From the NCBI GenBank assembly GCA_963930655.1, contig OZ005603.1:20731001-20795000 (forward strand): DNA of 64,000 bases, given 5' to 3'. The stretch's first letter is position 1. Every line of letters begins with the position of its first letter. Under the pieces are notes generated by a model that was not told the DNA's origin, did not search any database, and worked only from the letters and a program-made list of their open reading frames with translations. A program made the translations under genes and the position numbers. Shown here piece by piece: positions 1-12,242 of the stretch. This DNA is from Myrica gale. Lineage: Eukaryota; Streptophyta; Magnoliopsida; Fagales; Myricaceae.

Positions 1-905
1 GACGTACCATTATAGATCCTGGATGTCCAAGTCAATCATGACAAAGGATAAATGTCTTTGGCTCATAGCATTTCTGGTGCATCTTACACTTTTAATGCAT
101 TACAATATTCGATTCAACTATTCTTATGGTCGTATATAACTCACTCCAAAATGAGCAGCTCATAGGCTATCCCAAGTATAGGAGTTCTGTCGTCTAATAA
201 TTAGCCCATAAGGCCAGATCGTCTTCTCAAGGAAACTAGATTAATTTCAAACTCGCGTAAAAGAAATAAAGAGAAAATAAAAATGGTTTACTAAACACAG
301 TTCAAAGTCATATTTTTTTTGGATTTTGGAGAGTTTGTAAGGAAATTAAAACAACAAAAAACAAAAAACTAAGAATATAACATGCATTAAAAAGTAAATT
401 AAGAAAAGTAAATAAAGGTAAATAAGTGACCGAAAGTAAACGACATAAATTAAATGACAAGGAATAAAAAAAAGGACACAAGATTCTTGGATTAAACAAT
501 ATTCTCATATTACAACCCAATATTCAAGTTAAAAGACAACAAAAACAACAAGAACATAATCCAAAATTGAAATAGAAATTATAATAAAATTAAGAGCAAG
601 AAACTTAAATCTAAATTCTAGGAATTGAAATACAAGACATTGAAATTATAAAGCCTAAAAGAAACAAATATAAAAACCTAAAATAATGATGAGAGAGAAT
701 GAAGATACGGCCAAAGAGAAAACATAGGAGAAGAGAGAGGAGGAAAAAGAAAACGCGAGGAAGTAGCGAGAGAAAAGAGAGTGACGGGAGAAAAAATAAA
801 TAAAAAGAGAGAAAAAGGTTTTTGCAAAAAAAAATAATGGAGGAAAGAGAAAAGAGAGAGAGAGAGAGAGTAGAGAGTATATTGGAGGAAAAAAATAGAG
901 AGAGA

Positions 906-936
<31 letters not shown>

Positions 937-1844
937 TAGTAATGGTCGGCTAGAAGTGAAAAAGAAGGGAGAGAACAAATAGAGTGAGAGGTGCGGCTGA
1001 AAAAATATAAAAAGAATGTGAGAGAAACTAGGGTTTGTTATGCTAAGTGGTGATAGAAAAAATTAGGGAAAATATAGAAGAAAAGGTGCGACAAAGAAGA
1101 GAGAAAGAAGGGAAAAGAGAGAGTGAAAATAGGAAGAGCAAGTGTTGTGCGACAAAGAGAGCTTAAAAAATAAAGGAGAGAGGAGAGAGAGAGAAAGTGT
1201 GCTAGAAAAATAAAAGAGAGAGGTAGAGAGATTGTAAGAGTGTTTGAAAAAGAAATAAAGAGAGAATAAATAGGGGGAAGAGTTGGCCAAGGAGAGAAGA
1301 AAAAGGGAAAAGGATAGAAAATAGGGAAAAAAAGGCTATGTTAGAAAAAAGTATGGGGAGGAGAATAAGATGCTAGGTTAAAAGAAGGGAAAGTGAAAAG
1401 AGAGATGAATGACTGAGATTTAAGTCTGTCATTCTTCAATTAATTACAACACTGCCATTAATGAATCACTCTTGCTCTGCCATGTGTCCCACTAGAGTGA
1501 TCTTGTTGTCTGCGAGTCCAGAAATTAAATAATTGTATCGCTCTGCACAAAAATACTTAATTAGTTCATGACATCATATGACAAAATTAAAATCATAAAA
1601 TAATTACAATGCCAATAATATATTGCAAATGATAAAAATAATGATTTTAAAAATGTGTCTAGACATGATATGACTAAAGTATAGGCAAGTTAAAGATGAG
1701 AAAAATTGCATGTGACATAAATTAAATCTAAAGTCATATAAATTCAACAACTAAATGCGCAACTTAGATTTAATATTATATTTAAAACATTAAGCATTTA
1801 ATATTATATTAGCTTTAGAAGTACTAAACATGCAATATTCTAGC
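1..1844. other. AT-rich spacer and purine-rich low-complexity DNA, no gene seen
   Basis: Positions 1-650 are AT-rich with no recognisable coding signal. From about 655 to 1420 the plus strand is strongly purine-biased, with GA and GAGA runs (for example near 855-870 and 910-935). The minus-strand open frames here read as Ser/Phe/Leu-rich protein only because TCTC and TTTC repeats avoid stop codons; they show no domain. Similar GA-rich stretches occur inside LTRs elsewhere in the window, so this may be an old LTR remnant, but I could not find its ends. Confidence 0.6.
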
Positions 1845-1859
1845 TCAATTAGTATAATA

Positions 1860-2226
1860 TAATCTGAAAGAGAAAACAAATAATTTTTTCAGTATGAATT
1901 TCTGGTTGGATACTTTAGAGTTAATATAAAGAAATTTTTTATTGCCTTCATTATTAGTTTCAATGTGATAACCATTGAGAAGTATATCCTTAAAATTGAG
2001 TAAATTTCTTATGAATTTAGAAGAATATAATGCCTCGTCAATATAGAAATTTGTTCCTTTAGGGGACATAATATAGGCTCTTTCGGAGCCTTCAATCAGG
2101 TTTCAAGAACCTGATATAGTGTTGACACATGCAGTAGATAATGTTAAGTATTGAAAATAATTTTTCTCTTTCAAGATTGTATGCGTTGTTGCGCTATCTG
2201 CTAGACAAAGATCATCCTAACCATCT
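1860..2226 (-). pseudogene. Ty1/copia retrotransposon remnant: protease to GAG-pre-integrase
   Basis: Read on the minus strand, this encodes the copia aspartic protease site, DSATTH in this family (inside CLADSATTHT, about 2170-2205). It is followed by the motifs VNTISGS, LIEGSERA and ALYSS...RNLLNF.DI..NGYHIET, which form the protease to GAG-pre-integrase junction. An in-frame stop lies after the GS of VNTISGS and another just before the protease motif. No LTR or reverse transcriptase is visible nearby, so this is an isolated fragment. The family call is firm; the ends are approximate. Confidence 0.75.
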
Positions 2227-2330
2227 TGAAGTGAATCAATGCATTAGATGAATCCATGATTCTTCACACATAAAAAATATATATTAATAATCACTAACAC
2301 ATAGGAATATGAAAAGAAAATTATATCACG

Positions 2331-2480
2331 GGGAAATTACACTTAGCACACCTGAACTATGAGATACCTGATACTTTGCAACCCTTTGTCTTGATTTCGT
2401 GACATTTGACCCACAAACTTCTAATTTTCGTCGATTACCACCCTGAAGCCAATTTCTCTGTTAAGACTGACGGTAATAAG
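2331..2480 (+). repeat. Probable left terminal repeat of a MULE
   Basis: The stretch begins near GGGGAAATTACACTTAGCA and resembles the long terminal inverted repeats of plant MULEs: phrases such as 'acacctgaactatgaga' and 'ccctgaagcc', then a SPy-rich block. It lies upstream of a MULE transposase relic on the same strand. I did not find its inverted partner near 12950-13100, so the right end is probably deleted. Its role as a TIR is an inference. Confidence 0.4.
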
Positions 2481-4856
2481 CCCATGTGTCATCCACGCGA
2501 GGCACTTAAATTTTTCCTTCTTGTTTTGCCCTCCATTCTCGAAGACTCGATTCCCTCCCTCCAACACTTAGCCTAAATCTCTTTCCCCTCCAACAGTTCT
2601 CCATTTGCACTCAACAACACTCGAACTTACCAGGGCAAGGTCTTCGGCGCTGAGCATTTCGAATCAGTTGAGCAATAATCATCAATCAAACTCTGTTAAA
2701 GGTATGAGATGGGCTTCTTCCTATTTTTTGATGATGGGTTCTTCTGATTTTAGGGTTTTTCGCGTTGTAGATCTGGTTTTATAAAACTCAATGTTTCGAG
2801 CAATGTTTGTTATGTTGGGTTATTTTGCATGGGTAGCACATTTTAAGCGACTTTCATGCATAAATAGTATTGAATCATATAATTTGTCTTCTTTGTGTGG
2901 GATTTGTCTTCTCTGTGTGGACTTTTGGTTTGCCGAAGTGGTCCTGCTTTACTGTGGTCCCCTAATGCCGGACTTCTTCTTTATTGCTTACTTTTCACTC
3001 AGACAAAACCATGTGGTCCCATAACCCATAATGTAATTTGTATATATTCTTTGTTTGCCTCTTCTTTATTGCACGTGGGTCTCTTTTGTTCACGTTCTAC
3101 AGATAAAAAAAATACACAAGTTGATTTCCCACCACAACTGCACTTATTTTAATGTTTATGGTCAATGCACTCAGCTCCTACCGTATTTGTTGTTCTATTT
3201 TAGCATACATAAAAAGAATGTCGAACTTTATGCTGTTTTTCAGCTATGTTTTCTGCTAATTTGTTGCCTGAACATGGAAGTGAATTTGCTGGGTTCTGAA
3301 GAGGTCCTTGTCTTTATCCTATCTCATGCATGTCACATCTTAGATGGAAGGATGTGTTGATGTTACGACTTATGAGTACTCCATTCTTTTTATTGTTACG
3401 ACTTCCTGGGAGGATGTTGCGAGGCGATCTCATTAGTTGCTGGTAGTAATGCTACTAACCACGGTAGTCTCGGGAGCCGCAAATTACGAATAAGTTGGAC
3501 ATTTAATGTGCTTCTTGGCGAGAGAATAGGAGTACTCATTTGGACATTGAATATTCAAATGGCCAATTGCCATGGCATAGAATTTTTATGTAATCAATGA
3601 TCATTGCTTTAAGTGTTCTCTCGAAGAAGCCGAAAAACGGATGCAAAGTTGGGTATTCCTGATTTTAATTCAGGAATTGAATTAAGTGAACCCAAGATCT
3701 TTTTTGTCCTCGTGGCCATTAGCAAATTTACCTTGTATAACAGAATAGCTTAACGAAACCAAAAAATTGAAGAGAACTGATTGTCAGCAGTTTCAGAAAT
3801 GGAGGTTGTTACGTGAGAATGATGGGGATGTGTCTCCTTTGCACTTATGGCTCTCAACTTATCTAACTGGGTTATGTAGAATGTTGAATTTAGGAAACAA
3901 ATCAAAATTAGGATGTATATTCTATGCAGTTAAGCTATTACATATACGAACCTCTAACTTCAGTTGTTCCACATTTCCATATAATCTCATTAGTTGTGTG
4001 TGTTCTTTAGCTTATATCAATTGTTCCATATTCCCGCATCGTCTGCACCTTTTCAAAATTTTATTCGATCTTCTTGCAAATAGTCATGATGAAGATGACA
4101 TTTCCAGAGAATACTAGCTATAATAGACAATGATACATGTAGAGTTAAATGGCAAAGAAGGATAAGTGTTAATCATCTGAAGGTTGTCAGGATATCTGGT
4201 TTCATGGTTTGGCTTAGATCGCTTATTCAAGGGGCTCTTGACTTTTATGTTCTCTTCCATTCACTCTTATATTCTCAATATAAATTCTAGTTGAAGATGG
4301 TTAAACATGTCTGATATAATAGTAAAAGTATGGCAGATTTGAAAACACAATCTTTTACTTCTTGATGCACAGATTTGTGCAGTTTCGACACTCATTTGAC
4401 AATCGTTAATGTGCTTCCTTGTTTAGTGGATGCATATTTCAGGCTTCTTTGTTTCTTTTTGGAACTTATTTCTAGTGGTTCCTCTAATATGTAGATACAT
4501 ACTAAAACTTGGGTTGCTTCTATGAGCCAATTCCATCATCACATGACGTTTCATGACTAGGTAATGAAGGGTTTCTGTGAGACTGCTGTTGGTTCAAAAT
4601 GTCCTTCAAAAAGTTTAATTGATACCTCAAATAGTAGTCCACCATCTGTTTCCTTAAACTCAGGATCTGGTGATAATAAGTTCCCCAATGCCTCACAACT
4701 CAGCCATTGTTTTTTTTATATAGACTTATACATTGTTTAAGGTGAGCTGAATTTTATTTTTATATACTTATACATTTCTTAATGTGATATGAATTATATA
4801 TACTAACCCGTTGTTTTATTTTACTTGGCAGGTGTGATGCTTTATAAATCCTTAAC
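2481..4856 (+). other. Leader region upstream of the MULE transposase; no gene recognised
   Basis: About 2.4 kb separate the presumed TIR from the first transposase codons. A pyrimidine-rich, leader-like segment (2510-2640) is followed by AT-rich, intron-like sequence ending in TTACTTGGCAG at about 4821-4831, just before the ATG at 4857. The short open frames inside (for example 2791-3360 and 3767-4117) are Cys/Leu/Phe-rich and show no domain. I treat the stretch as 5' non-coding DNA and introns of the MULE. Confidence 0.4.
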
Positions 4857-5369
4857 ATGTCGTCTGAGTTCCTTCTATTCGAGGTGCACTATGGCGGTAG
4901 ATTCAGTAGGAACTTTGGGTGTTCTTAAATGGGTGGAGATGTCTCAGTGTATGACGAACCATATGATCCAGATTGCTTGTCTTTTTTTTTTTAACTGAAG
5001 GATATTGTGAAAGCATATGGATATAAGCCTGGTGACCTCATCTACTACAAGCAGCTAGGGAAAACTTTCGATGATGGTACTAACCTTCTGTCATCTGATC
5101 ATGACGTTCTGGCAATGGTGAAGTGTCATGAGGGAGAAGCTGTTGTGGTGCTGTACTTAGTTTCATTCAGTGAAATTTCAGAGGGTGAGCTAAATGGGGA
5201 GGATGTTGCAGAAGACGATGAAGAACGTGAGAGACGTGAAAGACATAGATTGGGGATGAACGATCCATTTTGGAATCAAGTCCTTAGCAGCAATGACGAG
5301 TTATTTGACGTTGAGGTGGACCCTGTTCGACTGTTCGTAATGATGGTGCAAAAACTTCTTCTACTAGAG
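4857..5369 (+). pseudogene. MULE transposase N-terminal PB1-like domain (broken)
   Basis: From the ATG at 4857 the reading frame gives an N terminus with the pattern F.VHYGG.F, then YMGG-like and VY(D)E..DPD motifs, typical of the PB1-like domain that opens many plant MULE transposases. A stop falls within the first 25 codons. A T-rich run at 4981-4992 shifts the frame into the segment beginning DIVKAYGYKPGD, which ends in an acidic stretch (EDDEERERRER). Another frame change before the LTR insertion at 5375 leads to the Ser/Thr/Asp-rich linker that resumes at 6603. The coding capacity is lost. Confidence 0.7.
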
Positions 5370-5374
5370 GTCAT

Positions 5375-6597
5375 GTGAGTCCTAGGATTAAGGCAACCCA
5401 AGAGGGGGGTGAGTTGGTTTTCTAAACTTTTCGCTTAAAACCCTCAAAGATGTGTTTGCAAAGTAAAACCTAATTTAGCACAAGTATATAATATGCAATA
5501 AGAATAAATATGTGCTAAAAGTAAAGACTAGGGATAGAGAAGAAAACTCGTGATTTTTTAGGTGGTTTAGCAAACCCGCCTACATCCACCCCTCTAGCTC
5601 TTTCACTGAGCCTTGAGGATTTCCACTATTCTCCAATAGCTTACACTATAGCTACCCGGTGCTAGAGAACCGTACAAGTGTTTTCTTCGGGCTCAACACT
5701 AAAAACCCTTACAAGTGATTTTTTGGCTCACCACTCACAACCCTACCAAGTTTTATATATATCCCCTTAAAGCTTCTTCTTTAGTGAACAACCTCATTAA
5801 AGGAACTACCTCTCTTGATAAAAATATTGAAGAACAAAACTTCTCAAAGAGTAGATATGAAAGTGGAAAACTCTATCTCTTTATTCACACAAAAACAAGG
5901 ATATGAAGTGTGTTTTGTATGAATGATATGAGAAATATGAAATAAGAAGGTTTAGAATATTTCTTAAGTGATCTAAATGATATGTGGTCGTTGTGTATTG
6001 ATTTTGTATGTTATGGATGTGTATTTATAGGCCACATATGAAAACTAGCCATTGGGAGTCATCTATTAAAACGAGTCGGTCGACCGCTTCAAGTTACCGT
6101 TATCCAACTGTCATATTGTCAGAAGCACAACGACTCTTTTTTAAAACCAACCGGTCGACCGCTTCACTAGCCGGTCGACCACTTCAACTTAAACACAGTC
6201 CGGTTCTTTTAAAAACATGTTTTGACCACTTTTAAACACCCAATTTTAAAGCTTTACTTCCCAAAAGTATATGAAAGGTTTGAGAGTTTGTTTGGGGTGT
6301 TTTGAAACCTTTAAAAACATTTTAATCTTTCAAACAAAAGGTAAACAATTTATGCATGTTTTGAAAGATATGCAAGTGCGTGATTCAAATCCTTGTAAAA
6401 AAAGTGAATAAAGAGTTACAAGGATATACCCTAAGGTCTTGAATCTTCACTTTTGAGCTCATTGCATCTTCTTGTTCTTCTTTTTTCAAGACTTTGGCTC
6501 TTTCATCGAATCATCATTGTCTTGGAAGATGTTCATTTTATAAACTTAATCTATTTATTGAAATCATCAAAATCTCGATTGTGCACAAAAGCCAACA
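5375..6597 (+). mobile_element. SIRE/Maximus-type solo LTR (1223 bp), TSD GGTCA
   Basis: The element starts TGTGAGTCCTAGGATTAAGG and ends AAAAGCCAACA. It is flanked by perfect 5-bp duplications, GGTCA at 5370-5374 and 6598-6602. The start has the 'AACCCAAGAGGGGGGTGAGTTGG' type of leader (5396-5418), which I recognise from SIRE/Maximus LTRs. A cluster of GTCGAC-centred palindromes lies at 6070-6185. There is no internal region, so this is a solo LTR left by LTR-LTR recombination. SIRE-type coding relics occur at 53-58 kb in the same window. Confidence 0.85.
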
Positions 6598-6602
6598 GGT
6601 CA

Positions 6603-7073
6603 TACCTCTACTAGGGCCGATGAAGGTGACGATGGAGGCGATGATTCTGGTGACAGTTTTTTTAGCGCCGATGGAGGTGCTGATGGAGGTGATCCAGGAC
6701 CCTTTGAGAGGATGATGTGATCATTAGTTTACCTGAAGCGTACCCTGGACCTGAGTTCAACGCTTTAGACTTGGCTGCCCCTGTTTTGAAGCTTGGGGTG
6801 AAGTTTCTGTCATCTCAAATGTTTAGAGAAGCTGTGCGATTGGAAAATGTATTGAAAGGGAAGGATATACAGTTCAAGAAGAACTGCTCTGATAAGGTGA
6901 TCACCATCTGCAGAGATGCACCGAGGTGCAAATATAGAGTTTATGGAAGGTGGATGAAAGGTGAGAAGACCTTCTAGAAAGTATAGGAGCTCGATTGTTG
7001 GATAAAGGTTCATCACTAATAACTATCTTGAGCAATTCAACTCGCAACCTAACATCCCGGTGGACTTTATAAC
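6603..7073 (+). pseudogene. MULE transposase: acidic linker and MuDR-type DNA-binding domain
   Basis: After the LTR the frame resumes with an Asp/Gly-rich linker (6605-6715, repeated DGG and GDD) ending in a stop. The frame starting near 6717 then gives the MuDR N-terminal DNA-binding module: F..(A)VRLENVLKGKD...FKKN, then CRDAPRCKYRVYGRW with its Cys pair. An amber codon follows GEKTF, and relic sequence continues to the 4.4-kb LTR. Joining 7073 to 11466 reads VDFITQEVKR without a gap, confirming that this segment and the catalytic domain were contiguous. Confidence 0.75.
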
Positions 7074-7570
7074 TGTGAGACCCCAATTTTTACTATGTAG
7101 TTTAAGTTTTTCATAATTATTTCTTATGTATAAGAAATCGTTATTTTGATCTTCATTAAGGGAATTGAGAGGCATTTAGGTGCTGAATGAAGAAGAGTTG
7201 CTGCATTGATTTAAAATTTGGATTAAGGAGATATCTCCCTTTTAGCACTTTTAGTCATTTTGTAAATTTATTTAAATATTATGTGGCTTGCAACTTTTAG
7301 TAGTGCATGTCTTCAGTAAGAGTGCTTTCAAATGATCAATGAGTTCAAAATAAAAAGGGGGAGAAATGAGAAGTCACGTGGGAAGCAAAGAGAAAAAAGA
7401 GAGGGAAGAAGAGCAGTACGTGAAGATGAGGAGGGGGAGGGCAAAGCTGTCTTTTCCTCCCCCAACTCATTTCACGCCTTCTCCTCCCCCCCTTCCGAAT
7501 GTTTTATTTCTCATTTTCCCTTACACACACACAACCGAGAGAAAGAGAGAAGGAAGAGAAAAAAGCCAAG

Positions 7571-7612
7571 AGAAGAAGAAGAAGAAGAAGAAGAAGAAGA
7601 AGAAGAAGAAGG
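7571..7612 (+). repeat. (GAA)n microsatellite
   Basis: About fourteen uninterrupted GAA units lie inside solo LTR copy A. They create the false Glu- or Lys-rich open frames at 7332-7652 and 7366-7755. Confidence 0.95.
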
Positions 7613-9639
7613 AGAAAGAGAAAGAGGTGAGGTGGAGTTCGGTTCTTGTTGACCGACCAAACCCCACTACCCCATTTCTCTCATTTTTCTTCTTGCTCGT
7701 TTTGATGATTGTTTGTTGTTTTGATGGTTGTTGCTTTAAGTATCAACAATGCTAGGTCTTTTCCTTATCTACATGTTTTCTTTAAGGGTAGTATAGATCT
7801 TACATGAAACCATGGGGAGATATGGCTAGATCTGGAAAAGGGCTCAAGAGAAACCATTTATGCACCCTAGGTGTTTGATAAAAAGACCAAGAGAAGAGAG
7901 ATAAATGCAATAGCTTTAGTTTGAGGATGGAATAATGATTTTGTTGTAAACTTTGAATCAGAGTTGTAAAAGTAGGAAGAATGTGAGAGATTAGTTGATG
8001 TTATGAGATGTTAAATTAGCCTTGGATGTTGGTTGTAACATGGAGATTGGGGTTTTGATGTTGGAGGTTTGGAAGGTTGAAAAGATCATTGTTGTTGCTG
8101 AAATTAACCTCTGTAAATTTCAAGGCTCGCACTAGGAGTGTATTCTGATGCAATTGTGCTTATCCCTTGATCTTAAGAGGATCCTAGATTGTAGGCCTAG
8201 GAAATAGGAAGATCTTAAGCCATACCTTGGGTGATTCCGGTAAGTATTGGTTGAGTTATACGTTGTTCAAGGTCCGGACGTCAAGCTGCCAGCAGCCTTA
8301 CATGTCCGGAATGTTAGCCCATTTCGAATACCTTTTAAGTGATCAGTTTTAGTCCAAATTTTACGATCCTGATCTTGAATTTTAAGTTCATGAAAGAAGA
8401 ACAATTGAAGGTAAATTTAGTGTGATTTAGAGGTGTAATGCATAAGTTGTGGTATTTTAAAAATAGAGGGCCGAGCTGGAGGCAGAGGCAGAGCTGCCCT
8501 AGGATTTTCATCTGATTTGAAGTGTTTTTTAAAATGCATAGTGATTCCGATGACTGTGATTTTTATCTTCATTCTTGAGCTATGAAAGGGGAATAGTTTA
8601 AAAGAAATTTCATGTAATTTGGAGCCATGATTTTGAAGTTGTGAATTTTTGAAGCTGGAAACGTCGGGGCTGCCCGCTTGGACGTCCTCAGCAGCTTGCA
8701 CTTTCGGGTAAATCCTCAGAGTGACAAGCGAACTCCAAAGTACCTGGAATTTTGATATGTCATGAAAATAAGTGAAAGAATCGATTTGGCATCCAAGCAT
8801 TTTGGCTTCAGCAGCCTTAAGATAGAACCTTGCATGGTAAGACCACCCTTAGGAAGTTAAGATACAAGGGTGATCTGATTTTGTATCATGTGCTGAATTT
8901 AGTTGAATAATTACTCTCTATGCCTAGTAAATCTTAAATGACACTAGTATGACTCAATTGTAGGCAAGGTGCCACCGTAAGCTCAAGTGGATGGAGGTAA
9001 GGTTCAGTCATCTTTCATTCTTTAGAGTGAAACTCTTTCCTTTGGCCGAAACTTGCTATATTTGTCTCCTCTTGAGTATTTCTTGACTATAGAAGTTGTT
9101 GTGATGTGTTGTTGAGATTGGGTGTGTGAATTATGCTGATGGAGGAAAGGATTAAGGCCACGGGTTTGGCTAATCTTTTAAGGAAGTGATGTTTTGATTC
9201 TAACGTTGGATATTTTAACATGCATGTGGATAGGTTGTTGTTGGCTGTATGTAGGACTGGTGGTCATTGTGGCCGAATATGTTGTTGCATGTCCTTAAAT
9301 TGAATTTTGAAGATGGTTTGTATTTGCTGATGAAAAAGGTGAGACTTTAGATGATGTAGGGCTTCGGTCAGTGGTTTTACTCAGGGAACAAATGTATTTA
9401 GAAATGAACTAACATGCATGTAAGTGAATGGTATGAAATTGGAAGAACTTAGCAATGCATGTTGGCCGATTGTTGTGATAAGTAACTTGCTGATTTGAGG
9501 TATTGTCTCTTGATGTTGCTTGTTGATTAAGTATATTATAAGTTGGTTTTATAGTGGTTAGATCAGCAAGCATATCACTCAAAGAATCAAGTTAGAAACC
9601 ATGTTTAGGTTGTTGGAATAGAGAGTTGTTAGTGACCTA

Positions 9640-9900
9640 TTTTTAGGCGTTCACGCTCGAGCGCCTTTAAGGAAATATGTTGGTCAGTGTCGTTCCGCTT
9701 GACCCGCGCTCGACAGGTGCTTGAGCGGCCTTGGAATTTTTCATACAGAGAGTTGGCGCTCGACCGCCGCTCGAACGAGGATAGATGAAAGATGAACAGA
9801 GAGTTGGCGCTCAATCGCCGCTCGAGCGAGGGTTGATGGAAGTTGGACAGTGAGTTTACGCTCGACCGGTGCTCGGCAGGCGCTCGAGCGGGCCCTGTTA
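9640..9900 (+). repeat. Cluster of TCGA-centred palindromes in solo LTR A
   Basis: Copies of GCGCTCGA, CGCTCGAGCG and ACCGGTGCTCGGCAGGCGCTCG recur at about 9650-9660, 9700-9725, 9755-9780, 9808-9830 and 9858-9890. They are embedded in a roughly 50-bp repeat beginning AGAGAGTTGGCGCTCGA. The cluster is GC-rich in otherwise AT-rich DNA. LTR copy B keeps one copy (35143-35175). Confidence 0.75.
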
Positions 9901-10178
9901 AAATTCCATATATGATGAATTTGGAGTTCCAATTGAAGACTTGTGAACTCTAGGATTGAGGATAGTTGAATAAATTTAGTTATGAAACTATTGAGGTTGG
10001 GATGACGGGAAATTCATGAATAGGCTTGAAATCATTGATGTTTGGGAAGAGCAAGTGTACCTAGTTGATTGAGTATTTCTTATGACCTCTTTAGCAACCG
10101 TATAAGAGATGTTTGATACTTGTGTTTGATTGTCTTTCCTCATTCATTTTACAAAAGTTAGTTAAGTAACATTTTGTG

Positions 10179-10320
10179 AATGAAATCATATTTCATTGAT
10201 ATGTACTTTTGGAAAACCAAATAATTACAAGTATTTCTTGAATGTTATTAATGAAATCATATTTCATTGATATGTACTTTTGGAAAACCAAATAATTACA
10301 AGTATTTCTTGAATGTTATT
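10179..10320 (+). repeat. Perfect 71-bp tandem duplication
   Basis: Positions 10179-10249 and 10250-10320 are identical by eye (unit beginning AATGAAATCATATTTCATTG). Each unit also contains the short inverted repeat ATGAAAT...ATTTCAT. Copies B-E do not show this doubling, so it arose in copy A. Confidence 0.9.
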
Positions 10321-10629
10321 AAATTCTTAAGCATCTAAGTGAGATATTTGAATCGCTTGTAGGCGAACTCCATACCAATACTCAAAGGAGACCAAGGTAA
10401 GTGGAAATAAGTGGAGTAAGTATAAACTTACATTTTTATAAAACTGGAATGATACACATCATTGTTTTACATGAAGAGGCATGTCATCATAAGCAAGCAT
10501 GAACTCTCATTTTATCAAGCATGACATGACATGAGCATTTGCATGAAAGCATGAAAGAAGTCTTTATGCAAATGGAAGTATGAGAGTTTTTATGACAAGT
10601 TAAGCAAGGGGCTCTGGTCGGTACCGTAT

Positions 10630-10830
10630 CAGTTAAGAAGGTGCATCCATACTGAAGGACGTTTACGTGAAGGGTGGATGTCACCTAGGGCACCCATACC
10701 GAAGGATGCTTGCAAGAAGGATGGGTAGCTCTTGAGGTATGTGCAACCATACTGAAGGATGCTTACAAGAAGGTGTGGACCTCCAAGGGTCGTGTCTAGC
10801 CACTGAAGGACGAATGCGAGAAGGTGTGCT
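10630..10830 (+). repeat. Degenerate GAAGGA-type tandem repeat in the 3' part of LTR A
   Basis: Four units of about 55-65 bp carry TAC(T/C)GAAGGA(C/T)G, then 12-15 bases, then AGAAGG or GTGAAGG (10645, 10697, 10749, 10802). The same block is present in E (52687-52770) and, reverse-complemented, in B, C and D (for example 27880-27990, 30755-30900 and 32175-32290). A CGGTACCG palindrome sits beside it (10617-10626). Confidence 0.7.
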
Positions 10831-11465
10831 AGCTCGACCAAATGTAAGGTCCCCAAGGGAAATGTACAACCCTGACTTCAGGGGTAAATGGAGCGTATGT
10901 AGCCCACAAGTCAAGAAGAAAATACTTTGCATGGACCACGTGTCATTTAAGTACAAGAGCATGTTTTTCAAGATCATGAATGTTACAATTGCAAGCTTAC
11001 ATTTTCAAGAACAAGTACATGTGCATATGCAACCATGAAACATGCATGTGCATCAAGATTTACGTTTACTCATGATATTCAAGTTCAAGTCATAAACTCA
11101 TGTTTACAAGTTTAAGTTTTCCCTTACTGAGTTTTTTGACTCACAGTTTTCAAAATGTTACATTCCAGATGTTTCAGGTGAAGGGAGTCAGGAAGATTAC
11201 CTGTCTTGAAGAAATGAACTCTATGTATTTTTGATGTTATGACTTTGATCGATGTGATCAGTCATTTAGATAATGGGTAGTTATGTGATATGTAAATACA
11301 ATGCTACTCCTCTTTTGAAGTTAAATTATTAAGAGTTCGCTGGTCCGTCTCTCTCTCGATCTTTATTCCGCTGTTATGTATGATCAAGTTCGCTGGAGCT
11401 TTCTATAGGGATTGCTCGCGGCTGTCATTGTCCCTATGAGATTGCGTTCGGGGCGTGACAATAAC

Positions 11466-12242
11466 ACAAGAGGTGAAGAGGCATTGACAGGTGGATGTTA
11501 ATGAAAGTCAAGTATATCGGGCTATGAGAGCGACATGGGCCAAGATCATTGGCAAACATTCGGATCAGTATCGATGTTTATAGGATTAAGCAGCGACGTT
11601 GAGGGAGACTAACAGAGGGAGTTGTATTCTGTTGAAGCTGGAGAGGATACCTCCTGAGTTAACACCCACGTTCTAGCGAGTGTATGTTTTGCTTGCAGCG
11701 ATGAAAGACGTTTTTAAAGTGGGTTGCAGGCCACTGATTGGTCTTGATGGATGCTTCTTTAAGGGCACGTTCAAAGGGAAACTACTTATAGTAGTATCTA
11801 GAGATGCCAACGATAATATGGTCTCGGTGGAGGCCGAAGTCAAGGACGGTTGGAGTTGGTTCCTAGAAACTTTGATCTCAGACTTGGGTCAACCACCATT
11901 TTGTGGCTGAGCATTTATCTCGAACTATCAGAAGGTGATGGAAATCCCTTTTTATTACCCATTTTATACATAAATCTTCAGCTATATTTAATTTCCTATG
12001 TTTATGTTGTTTTGTAGGGACTGATCCCGAGTTTTGAGGCCTAATGCTGACCACCGAATATGGATAAGACACCTTTATGCCAATTTCAAAGATGCTGGTC
12101 ATTGGGGCGTCGCCTTAAAAGATAGTTGTGGGCTGTTGCTTTCTACATATACGGAATGAAAGTTTATCCAAGTGATGGATGAGCTGAAGAAATTCTCACC
12201 AGAGGCATGGAAGTGGCTTAATGACATTGACCCAAGACAATG
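11466..12242 (+). pseudogene. MULE transposase catalytic domain, first part (broken)
   Basis: The segment encodes the MULE DDE core: AMRATWAKIIGKH, then GCRPLIGLDGCFFKG with the first catalytic Asp, then VSRDANDN, VEAEVKD.WSWFLE and the ISxxQKGLIP block. The second acidic position reads N (ISNYQKG) where D is usual. A probable 83-bp GT-AG intron, 11935-12017, interrupts that block. Lesions include TAG and TGA codons (for example a TGA where a Trp codon is expected near 11908) and a 1-bp deletion near 12041. The frame continues to the TRIM insertion at 12243, where DPRQ on the left joins WSRAYF on the right. Confidence 0.8.

Larger units (their letters stand above)
7074..11460 (+). mobile_element. 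Giant solo LTR, copy A (4387 bp), TSD ATAAC
   Basis: The element starts TGTGAGACCCCAATTTT and ends GTTCGGGGCGTGACA, with perfect TSDs ATAAC at 7069-7073 and 11461-11465. No gag or pol is present between the ends, so it is a solo LTR. It belongs to the family also seen at 26600-35175 (B), 27228-30754 (C), 31533-35142 (D) and 49298-53507 (E). All share the termini, the motif GAATCGCTTGTAGGCGA (10350-10366 here), a GAGTC/GACTC hairpin near the 3' end and a block of GAAGGA-type repeats. Open frames inside (such as 7332-7755) come from microsatellites. The LTR is too long for most plant families; only a few gypsy lineages have LTRs this size. The lineage cannot be decided without an internal region. 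Confidence 0.85.

Noticed and set aside
655..1290. Long minus-strand Ser/Phe/Leu-rich open frames
   Set aside because: They come from GA-rich low-complexity DNA on the plus strand; composition is repetitive and no domain, start context or splice logic supports a protein.
7332..7755. Glu/Lys-rich ORFs in solo LTR A
   Set aside because: They are created by the (GAA)n microsatellite at 7571-7612 and lie inside an LTR.
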